64,000 nucleotides of DNA from NCBI RefSeq assembly GCF_027594745.1, contig NZ_CP110854.1, positions 2,584,501-2,648,500 of the forward strand, read 5' to 3'. Shown piece by piece: positions 32,868 to 40,700 of the stretch. Position numbers and translations under genes: made by a program. Origin of the DNA: Saprospira grandis (lineage in GTDB: Bacteria > Bacteroidota > Bacteroidia > Chitinophagales > Saprospiraceae). The number at the start of each line of letters is the position of its first letter. Position 1 is the first letter of the stretch. The notes under the pieces are model-generated. The model did not search any database. It had not been told where the DNA came from and saw nothing but the letters and a program-made list of their open reading frames with translations.

Positions 32868-33222
32868 AATCTGCAGTTGCAAAACAGCTCTGGCCTGGCG
32901 CCAGCCTCAATCTGCAATTGCAAAACAGCTCTGGCGTGGTGCCAGCCTCAATCTGCAGTTGCAAAACAGCTCTGGCGTGGTGCCAGCCTCAATCTGCAAT
33001 TGCAAAACAGCTCTGGCGTGGTGCCAGCCTCAATCTGCAGTTGCAAAACAGCTCTGGCGTGGTGCCAGCCTCAATCTGCAATTGCAAAACAGCTCTGGCG
33101 TGGTGCCAGCCTCAATCTGCAGTTGCAAAACGCCTCTGGCGTGACGCCAGCCTCAATCTGCAGTTGCAAAACAGCTCTGGCGTGACGCCAGAGCTAATCT
33201 GCAGTTTACAAATCCCTCCGGG
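32868..33222. repeat. 41-bp tandem array, eight units plus a partial one
   Basis: AATCTGCA recurs exactly every 41 bp from 32868 to 33196. Each unit has CTGCAGTTGCAAAAC (or CTGCAATTGC) followed by TCTGGCGTGGTGCCAGCCTC; in the last two units the second half is the perfect hairpin CTGGCG-TGA-CGCCAG. As 41 is not a multiple of three, the array cycles through all three frames, and none contains a stop. The rest of the gene-free stretch 32674-33520 holds an imperfect palindrome at 32782-32804 (GCTAGTTTGT and AACAAATAGC) and a hairpin repeat. Confidence 0.95.
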
Positions 33223-33379
33223 CGTATCTATAATGCCCTATCTTTTTTTTCTGGACCGACCCTACTACAGTTTAATGATAGGCGCTTAAAATCGAAATAT
33301 GGAAGGCGCTTGTATCTTGGGGCCTTGTCATTTTAGTTTAAGGGGCATTAAAAGAACTGGGCTGAAAGCCCATGGCCGA

Positions 33380-33510
33380 AGGCCAAACGGCCTAGCGATG
33401 CGAAAGGGGGCGGCGAAGCCGCAGACCAAGGCCGTCAGGCCGCAGGGCCGAGCAGACCTGCGAGCCCTGCAGCGTAGCGCCGATGACCAAAGGGAGGCGG
33501 AGGCCCCAAA
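33380..33510 (-). repeat. Hairpin repeat, subfamily 2
   Basis: Reverse copy 10 bp from the PhoX stop: GGCCTAGCGATGCG tail, GGCGGC-GAA-GCCGC, GGCCGTCAGGCC, core GGGCCGAGCAGACCTGCGAG, GCAGCGTAGCGC and a GGAGGCCCCAAAA head. Confidence 0.85.
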
Positions 33511-33520
33511 AAACAATCAT

Positions 33521-35182
33521 CTAGCTATTATAGCCCATCAACTTATCGAGGGAGGGGCCACTAATAACCACCACGGCAGAGCGGGGCATACTATCGCCGC
33601 CTTCTGGCCAATGGCTCGTGAGTTCCTCTAGGCTAGGGCTGGTCTCTCCGGGATGCTGCACACTCAGGAAGAGGTGGCGACCGTCGGGGGTGAAGTAAGG
33701 GCCAGTGAGCTCGGCATCTTTGGGGGCAGAAGCGACCCGAATCACCTTGTCCTCGGCCTGATGATAGACGAACAAACTATTGTTGCCATAGGGCGTATAG
33801 GGGGCCTTGCCGATCTTGCTGCCAGAGATATCGGAGGTAAACCAAAGGTTGCCTCTGGGATCAAAGGCCATATTATCGGGGCAGGCAAAACCGAAGTCCG
33901 CCCCACCAGTCAAAAAGGCTTCTGCCTTAAATTTAAGGCCTGTTTTATCTTCTGAATCTTCTTCAATCTTGAGAATTTGGCCCATATAATCTCCCTTGGG
34001 AATATTATTGGTGAGCGTGATGAGCACATTGCCCGTTTGGGGATCAAACTCAATATCCTCGGGGCGATTGAGTGGGGTAGCGCCCAAGAGTTTGGCGGCC
34101 TCTCGCAGACGGATAAGGACCTCCGTTTGGTCCTTAAAATGCTCTTGCAAAATGGGTTGCTCCTCATAGTTGAGGGATAGCCACTCGCCTTTTTCGGTAT
34201 TGGCCACATAAAGGGTTCCTTCGGTCAGGCTACCGGGTTGGCTGCTAATAAACTTATAGATATGTTCATCATTTTTGTCATCGCCGGTATAGACCACTAG
34301 GCGGCCATCGGAGGCCTCATGCACCTGAGCGCATTCATGGGCACAGCGGCCCAGGGCCACCAACTTGCGGGCTTTTCCGCTCTTAATATTCACCTCGACC
34401 ACCCAGCCATAATGCTCGGGCAAATTATCGGGATACTTATGTTCCCAGCCATAGGCGGAGGCGATGCGTTTGGGTTGTTCGGCATCTTGGCTATAATCGC
34501 TTTCGCCATAATAAAACTGATAGTTTTCCTCACAGGTCAGGATGCTGCCCCAGGGCGTCACGCCGCCCGCACAATTGCCAAAGGTGCCCATAGCGACCTT
34601 TTTGCCAGCTATGGCTTCGGGCCAATCAAAAGGGATTTCGGTAAAGCCGTTTAGGCGGCGGTTATAGTCGCTATCCTGCTTAATGGTCCAGGGGCCATCG
34701 GCTGTTTTTTGGATATGCAGAATAGAGCCGCCCACCTCATAGAGCTCTTGGTCAATGGCCTCCTTTGTCTTTGTTTTGGGGTCGGCTTTGCGGGCAAAAC
34801 CGTGTACAAACAGAGGATCGAGATATTCGTGATTGACCCAAAGCAGACCTTCCTGTAGATCTGGCCCTTGTTGAAGCGGGATATAGGCGGTATAATCGTT
34901 ATTAAAGCCAAACTTATCTTTAGGAGAAATCTCATCCTGCCATTTGGCTAGAATCTGATACTCCAGCCCCTCATCGAGAAGGAGTTGGTCCTCAGTTTTG
35001 GCGGCCAGGCCCTTAAAGGGGAACTCAATTTTGGGTTCTATTTTTTCGCCAGTTTCCGTATAGCCCTTATTATGTTGGGGTTCGCCACAAGACTCTAGGC
35101 TAGTGAATAGGCTTGCGCCAGAAACAGCTAGGCCAGTACGGCCCAAGAACTGCAAAAAAGATCGTCTGTTTTGCTCTTTCAT
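33521..35182 (-). CDS. PhoX-family alkaline phosphatase (Tat exported)
   Basis: 553 residues. The N-terminus MKEQNRRSFLQFLGRTGLA carries a twin-arginine signal, so the folded protein is exported by Tat. The DUF839/PhoX propeller has LLWVNHEYLDP, TFGNCAGGVTPWGSILTCEEN, GRCAHECAQVHEASDGRLVVYTGDD (cut into its parts: GRCAHECAQVH and VVYTGDD), the LNRPEDIEFDP block and FACPDNMAFDPRGNLW. PhoX enzymes release phosphate from organic phosphates using Fe and Ca. Many metal ligands lie in these motifs. No Pho-box-like regulator is visible. Single gene between two hairpin repeats. Confidence 0.88.
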   Translation of the reverse strand: MKEQNRRSFLQFLGRTGLAVSGASLFTSLESCGEPQHNKGYTETGEKIEPKIEFPFKGLAAKTEDQLLLDEGLEYQILAKWQDEISPKDKFGFNNDYTAYIPLQQGPDLQEGLLWVNHEYLDPLFVHGFARKADPKTKTKEAIDQELYEVGGSILHIQKTADGPWTIKQDSDYNRRLNGFTEIPFDWPEAIAGKKVAMGTFGNCAGGVTPWGSILTCEENYQFYYGESDYSQDAEQPKRIASAYGWEHKYPDNLPEHYGWVVEVNIKSGKARKLVALGRCAHECAQVHEASDGRLVVYTGDDKNDEHIYKFISSQPGSLTEGTLYVANTEKGEWLSLNYEEQPILQEHFKDQTEVLIRLREAAKLLGATPLNRPEDIEFDPQTGNVLITLTNNIPKGDYMGQILKIEEDSEDKTGLKFKAEAFLTGGADFGFACPDNMAFDPRGNLWFTSDISGSKIGKAPYTPYGNNSLFVYHQAEDKVIRVASAPKDAELTGPYFTPDGRHLFLSVQHPGETSPSLEELTSHWPEGGDSMPRSAVVVISGPSLDKLMGYNS

Positions 35183-35214
35183 GATATGAAGTTTATTTAG
35201 CACTGATGTTTTAT

Positions 35215-35350
35215 TTTGGGGCCCGCGGCCGGCTAGCCTTCGGCTAGTTCGGCCGCCGCTATGCTGCGCGGCTCGCTGTTCGCTCGGCCCTGCAGCCGCC
35301 TTTGGCGGCTTGGGTCTGGCCTTGCGGCCACCGCTGCGCAGCGCTGGGCC
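35215..35350 (+). repeat. Hairpin repeat, subfamily 3
   Basis: Forward copy: TTTTGGGGCCCGCGGCCGG head, GGCTAGCC-TTC-GGCTAG stem, GCTATGCTGCGCGGCTCGCT, core GTTCGCTCGGCCCTGC, GCCGCC-TTT-GGCGGC, GGCC-TTGC-GGCC and tail GCTGCGCAGCGCTGGGCC. Confidence 0.88.
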
Positions 35351-35410
35351 AAAAGCGCTTGATTAGCTAGTTAAAGTTAAAAAGCATCCTTTGCATTCAG
35401 AAGTAATGGC

Positions 35411-37078
35411 TTAATTATTTTGGGCCGCGGCATTACTTTTTATTTGGGCGGCCAACTGGATCAATTTCACCAGCTCGGCACGGTCGCCATTGGGGTCTTG
35501 GCCTTTGGCAGAGAGGGCCCAATTTTTCACCTTATCAAAATTGGCTGTTCCCTTAAACTCTGAATCTCGGAGCAGCATACCAAAGGCAGCCACTGCGGCC
35601 GAGAAGCGGAAGTTATCGGAGGTTTGCTCTACGGCAGCATCCTTATTGAGATTAAACTCTAGGAGTTTGCTTTTGTCGCTATCCAGAGGTTTGTAGCGCA
35701 GCTTAAGCGTCATGAGGTCGCTACTATTATTTTTGATGCTTGGGGCATCTTGGTACTTGAGTGCGGGGTGTTGAGTTACTTTTTGGGTAGAGGCCGAACC
35801 TTGGGGAATAATTTCATAGATGGCCGTAACGGTATGTCCAGCGCCCAACTCGCCTGCATCCTTGGTATCATCATCAAAGTCTTCGGCTTTGAGCAGGCGG
35901 TTTTCATAGCCCACTAGGCGGTAAGCCTTCACCAATTGTGGGTTAAATTCAATTTGGATCTTCACATCCTTGGCGATGCTAAACATATTGGCGCGCATTT
36001 CTCGCACAAAGACCTTTTTGGCCTCCTTTTCATTATCGATATAGAAATAATTGCCATTGCCTGCATTCGAGATCTGTTCCATGCTATCATCCTTATAATT
36101 GCCCATACCAAAGCCGCAGATCGTGAGGTAGATATCCAGTTTGCGTTTTTCGGTAATCAGATCCACCAAATCAGAGCTACTAGAGGGGCCAACATTAAAA
36201 TCGCCATCGGTAGCAAGGATCACTCGGTTGTTTCCCCCTTCAATCAGGGCTTCTTGGGCTGTTTTATAGGCCAGCTCAATTCCTTGTCCACCAGCGGTAG
36301 AGCCGCCAGCTTCTAGGCGATCGAGGGCTGAAAGAATTTTATTGGCTTGGCTAGCGGGGGTAGAGGGCAGGACCAAACCTGCGGCTCCCGCATAGGCCAC
36401 AATAGCCACCTTATCCTTATCATCTAATTGAGAGAGCAACATTTTGAGGCCTTGTTTGAGTAGGGGGAGTTTATTGTCGCTAGACATAGAGCCAGAGCAG
36501 TCAATCAAAAAGACCAAATTAGAGGGCTTGAGTTCATCATAGTTGAGGTCTTTCCCTTGTAGGCCAATATGCAAAAGCTGATGTTCTTGGGCCCAGGGAG
36601 CTTGGCTGAGCTCCATATTTACAGAGAAGGGATGTTCGCCAGTGGGTTGGGGATAATCATAATCAAAATAATTGATCATTTCTTCTAGGCGGACGGCTCC
36701 ATTGGGGGGAAGTTGGTTCCATTCGCTTAGGTAGCGGCGGACATTGCTATAGGCGGCATTATCTACATCAATAGAAAAGGTAGAGAGGGGATTATCTTTG
36801 GCCCCAAGGAAGGGGTTTTCGATAATTTTGCCATACTCTTCGGTATTTTGATCGGGGAGGTTGACCGTTGTACTATCCATAAGAGCGGACTCTGGCTCTT
36901 CTGGCTCGACGACTTCGCCAGTGGCTTCTTCGGTAACGGCGGCTATTTCTTCTTTGAGGGAAGAGCGGGATTGGGTCATCATTTCGGCCTCTTTGGCTCC
37001 AGAGAGTTTAGATTGTTCACAGCTTTGGCCCAAAAACAAAAAGCTGATGAGGGCCAGGGGCAAAAAGTAGGATTTCAT
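35411..37078 (-). CDS. VWA-domain lipoprotein (YfbK-like)
   Basis: 555 residues with a lipobox (FLFLGQSC, Cys at 20) and an acidic linker (about 30-75). The domain order is that of bacterial von Willebrand factor type A proteins of the YfbK group. An N-terminal block has PLSTFSIDVDNAAYSNVRR and EEMINYFDYDYPQP. The VWA domain (about 185-365) has the MIDAS motif DCSGSMSSD near residue 193 and ILATDGDFNVG. A C-terminal DUF3520-like domain has AEDFDDDTKDAGELGAGHTV and LKLRYKPLDSDKS. It probably binds divalent metal and a protein partner on the envelope. Single gene. Confidence 0.9.
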   Translation of the reverse strand: MKSYFLPLALISFLFLGQSCEQSKLSGAKEAEMMTQSRSSLKEEIAAVTEEATGEVVEPEEPESALMDSTTVNLPDQNTEEYGKIIENPFLGAKDNPLSTFSIDVDNAAYSNVRRYLSEWNQLPPNGAVRLEEMINYFDYDYPQPTGEHPFSVNMELSQAPWAQEHQLLHIGLQGKDLNYDELKPSNLVFLIDCSGSMSSDNKLPLLKQGLKMLLSQLDDKDKVAIVAYAGAAGLVLPSTPASQANKILSALDRLEAGGSTAGGQGIELAYKTAQEALIEGGNNRVILATDGDFNVGPSSSSDLVDLITEKRKLDIYLTICGFGMGNYKDDSMEQISNAGNGNYFYIDNEKEAKKVFVREMRANMFSIAKDVKIQIEFNPQLVKAYRLVGYENRLLKAEDFDDDTKDAGELGAGHTVTAIYEIIPQGSASTQKVTQHPALKYQDAPSIKNNSSDLMTLKLRYKPLDSDKSKLLEFNLNKDAAVEQTSDNFRFSAAVAAFGMLLRDSEFKGTANFDKVKNWALSAKGQDPNGDRAELVKLIQLAAQIKSNAAAQNN

Positions 37079-37202
37079 AGTGGTTGATTTAAGTGAAGGA
37101 GGAATATCCTCTAGGGGAAAATGTTTGCTTCAGTGCATTAGATGAAGCCGAGGGGGCTTCTGGCGTTTTAAGATAAGCTTTTTTTGTGGTTTTGCTGGAT
37201 TG

Positions 37203-37348
37203 TTTTGGGGCTGCCCCAGCCTTTGGCTGGGTCGGGCCATTGCGCAGCTCGCAGGTCTGCTCGGCCCTGCAGCGGCGAAGCCGCTTTGGTCTGCCGCCTT
37301 TGGCGGCCCTGCTACAGCCCCTCAGCCTGCGGGCCTTCGGCCCTTTTT
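37203..37348 (+). repeat. Hairpin repeat, subfamily 1
   Basis: Forward copy upstream of the VWA gene: head stem CCCAGCC-TTT-GGCTGGG, core GCTCGCAGGTCTGCTCGGCC, AGCGGC-GAA-GCCGCT, GCCGCC-TTT-GGCGGC, CCCCTCAGCC and GGGCC-TTC-GGCCC. Confidence 0.9.
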
Positions 37349-37372
37349 AGTATTGTTTTCTAAAATTTGCGG

Positions 37373-37463
37373 CCAGCCTCCCCGAGGGATTCCTTAGGGA
37401 ATCCCGTAGAGGGGTGGGTGGGCGGGGACATATAGAGGAATGAGGAGCGTGGCGAGGAATACC
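37373..37463. repeat. 90-bp dispersed repeat, copy 2 (inverted)
   Basis: The reverse complement of 31954-32043 with a few substitutions, including GGGATTCC-TTAG-GGAATCCC and the GGGTGGGTGGGCGGGGAC block. Confidence 0.85.
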
Positions 37464-37521
37464 GCTTAAAAGGGAGGGCCAGCTGGCCGAAGAAGAACGC
37501 CCCAATAAAACTGATTTGATG

Positions 37522-37653
37522 AGCGGCCCAGCGCTGCGGAGGGGTGGCCGCAGGCCAGACCGAAGGCGAAACGAAGTAAAGCCTGAAGGGCCGAACAGCC
37601 CTGTGAGCCCCGCAGCATAGCGGCGGCCGGCTTGCCGGCCGCGGGCCCCAAAA
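37522..37653 (-). repeat. Hairpin repeat, subfamily 3
   Basis: Reverse copy near the end of the giant surface protein gene: GGCCCAGCGCTGCGGA tail, GGCC-GCA-GGCC, core AGGGCCGAACAGCCCTGTGA, GCAGCATAGCGGC, GGCCGG-CTT-GCCGGCC, CGGGCCCCAAAA head. Confidence 0.85.
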
Positions 37654-37657
37654 AAAG

Positions 37658-37691
37658 AAGAGCCAACCCACCTTTCGGCAGATTGGCTCTT
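37658..37691 (-). terminator. Terminator of the giant surface protein gene
   Basis: AAGAGCCAA and TTGGCTCTT form a stem; on the minus strand it is followed by T residues. It lies 23 bp behind the stop. Confidence 0.75.
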
Positions 37692-37713
37692 CGGTATGCG
37701 GCAAAAGCTCAGC

Positions 37714-40700
37714 TTAACGGAGAAGCGTCACTTGGCCACGAACAGTTTGTACTTCTCCACCAGGATATTGGTAAGAGAATACGTAGATATAAACATCGCG
37801 GGCTTGCAATTCGCCATTGAGGGTACCGTCCCAACCCTCGCGAGGATCGTTATTGTCGCCATCAAAAACAACTTGTCCCCAGCGGTTGTAGACCTTAAAC
37901 TCGACAACCTCTACATTATCGCTCAAGCGGTAAGGCAATGGACGGAAGCTATCGTTTTCTCCATCATTGTTAGGCGTGAACGCATTGGCAAATCCAGAGA
38001 ATTGGACAGGTAGAAGGTTGAGGTAAAGCGTATCCGTAGATTGGCAAGATCCATTGTCGGCAACGATAACGAAAGCCAAAGGATTTTGCGTAGTATCTAG
38101 AGTTGTTACGGTAGTTTGGTAAGCGTTGGCATCGGCCACATCAGAGGCGGGAGACCAAACATAGCTTACACCAGTTTCTGCGCCTGCGGTACCAGCGGCG
38201 ATATCGATTGTGCTACCGATAGGCATGCTTGTATCCTGAACGCTAGGACTTACAATATAAGGAGCGATAACAGGGTAGCGAACCTCGGCAGTAGCGGTAG
38301 CAGAGCAACCGTTCACATCTGTAGCGGTAAGGGTATAAGTACCTTCAGTAACGCCATTGAGGTTAGTCACTGTGTCGCCAGTGCTCCATAGGTAGCTGTA
38401 AGTAAATACGCCAGAGCTATCGGGCCATCCACCTTGAACATTAGCGGCAAGGTCTTCACAGTTAGTCACATCGATAGCTACTTCGGGATCATCTTCTAGG
38501 ACCACTAGGCCATTGAGGCTAGTTTCGCAAACGCCACCATCTAGGGTAACCGTTACCGAGTAAGTACCTGCAGAGAGGTTGCTTACATCTTGGGTCGTTT
38601 CTCCATTAGACCAGAGGTAAGTGATTTGGTTAGATCCAGAGCTAACAGAGTTCACTTCGATATCGTAGAAACCGTTGCTAGCGCCAACACAGATTTGCTC
38701 TTCACGAGCGACTACGCGGGCTTCGATGGTTCCACCGACAAGGTTGAAGGTAGCGCTATCTTGGCATCCACCTGCACCAGTAACAGTAACAGAGTAAGTA
38801 CCGATAGAGAGGTCAGAGAGGTCTTCAGAGCTAGCGCCATTAGACCAAACGAAAGTATAGCTATTATCGCCAGAGACCGTCAAGTCGATATTACCATTAT
38901 CTAGACCACAAACGGGGCTATTCACATTGGCATTATCAATATTTACGGTAGAGCCTCCAACGGTATAGCTATCGGTAAAGGTACAGCCATTTTGATCTGT
39001 AATCGTTAGGCTATAGGTACCGGGCGTCAAGTTAGAGATTGTATTAACAGCAGTTGCGCCATTGCTCCATTGGTAATCCAAAGAGTTGGGGTTACCAGGA
39101 ACGGGGTCACCAGCCATAGACTGAACGGCGGTAATTTCGATAGATCCATCGGCGGGGCAGCCTGTAGCGTCTGTAATATTTACAGTAACGGTGGGGGCTT
39201 GAGCAAAAGGACCAAATACATTGATATTATTGACTACAGACTGACAGCCATTGGCATCAGTAGCGGTAACTGTATAAGTGCCCAAAGGCAAGTTAATCGC
39301 AATTGCTGTAGTTTGGCTAGCTGCATTAGCATCCCATTGGAAGCCATAAGGAGCAGTACCGCCAACAGCACTTACTTGAGCGGCACCGTCTACAGTGTTC
39401 CAGCAAGAAGTACCAATAACAGAGTCGAGGCTAGCGATAAACTCAGTAGGCTCGGCAATAGTAATTGTATCCGAGTAAGCTACACAACCGAAAGAGTCGT
39501 AAGCCACCGCATAGTAAGTATCGGGCATAAGGCCAGAGAAGCTAGCGGTATCGGGAGTATTGACGAAAGCAATTTGGCTATCGGCAGCATTATAGAGGGT
39601 AAAGTCGTAATTGGGGCCCAAGTCACCTTGTGTACCCAATAGTTGAATCATACCATCATTGGCTTGGTAGCAGCTAATATCCATGCTGCTCACTGTAGAG
39701 ACCTGAGTGGGATTCACACAAGGAGTTGTACAGCAAGTAAATAGGGTAGCGGCATTATCGGGGCAAAGTCCAGCACCACCTAGGGCACGAACTTGAATTT
39801 GGAAGCATTCTCCATCGCGGAAGCCAGTGACCAATACACTGTCTTGAGCCAAAGGAACAGCTACCCAAGTAGCGCCAGAATCTAGGCTATATTCCCAGCC
39901 AGTAGCGCCAGCAGAACCGCTCCATTCAAAGAGAATTTCACTGGTGTAATTTGTGGGGTTACCACAGCTTACCACAGGAGCGGGAATAGTAGAGTTGATG
40001 ACAATCTCTGTAGAGTCTACCATAGGGCAACCCGCTTCGATCACCGTACCGTAGTAGGTGGTCGTACCAGCAGGAAAGACCGAAGGAGAATCTGTAGAAT
40101 CATTGATGATGGCAATATTAGGCGACCAGTCATAAACCAATAGCGGCTGAAGGATACAGTTGCTAAAGGTAACTACTGGACGAACAGAAGTTGTTGTGGG
40201 TGTACCCAAAGAACCAGGAAGACAGCCACTCACTCCATCGGCAAAATCACCGATTGCAGAGACATATGGAGTCGTTTCTGCGGCCACATCATCATCAGAA
40301 GTCCAGTTACCGTTATCAAAGCAGAACTCCACCAATAGGCTAGAAGTACCATCCCATTCGTAAGGGCTGCTAAAGGGAATTAGGTTAGCTCCTGCAGCAG
40401 TGGTATAAGTACCGCTGTAAACAACCGTAGCGCTAGGGTTGGGTAGGAAAGCTGTTGCCCCTGAAGGAATAGAAGTTAGGGTAGTACAGGCCAAAGAAAC
40501 AGTAAAGTTACTAAAAGGTAGTGAGCTTCCCTTAGCCACTACATTTAGTGTCATATCGTTAAGTAGGCCAGGTTGTACCCCAGCAGCCAACAATTCGCTA
40601 GCGGGAATAATCATCTGAAAACGACTATCCTCAAAAAAGCCACGGAAAGGCTGGTCAGAGGTAGTTGTCGCCGTACCAACAGTAACCTGTTGTTGAGGGC

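Noticed and set aside
32835..33289. Three overlapping forward ORFs over the 41-bp array
   Set aside because: The same peptide pieces appear in all three frames; this is the signature of a stop-free repeat, not a gene.
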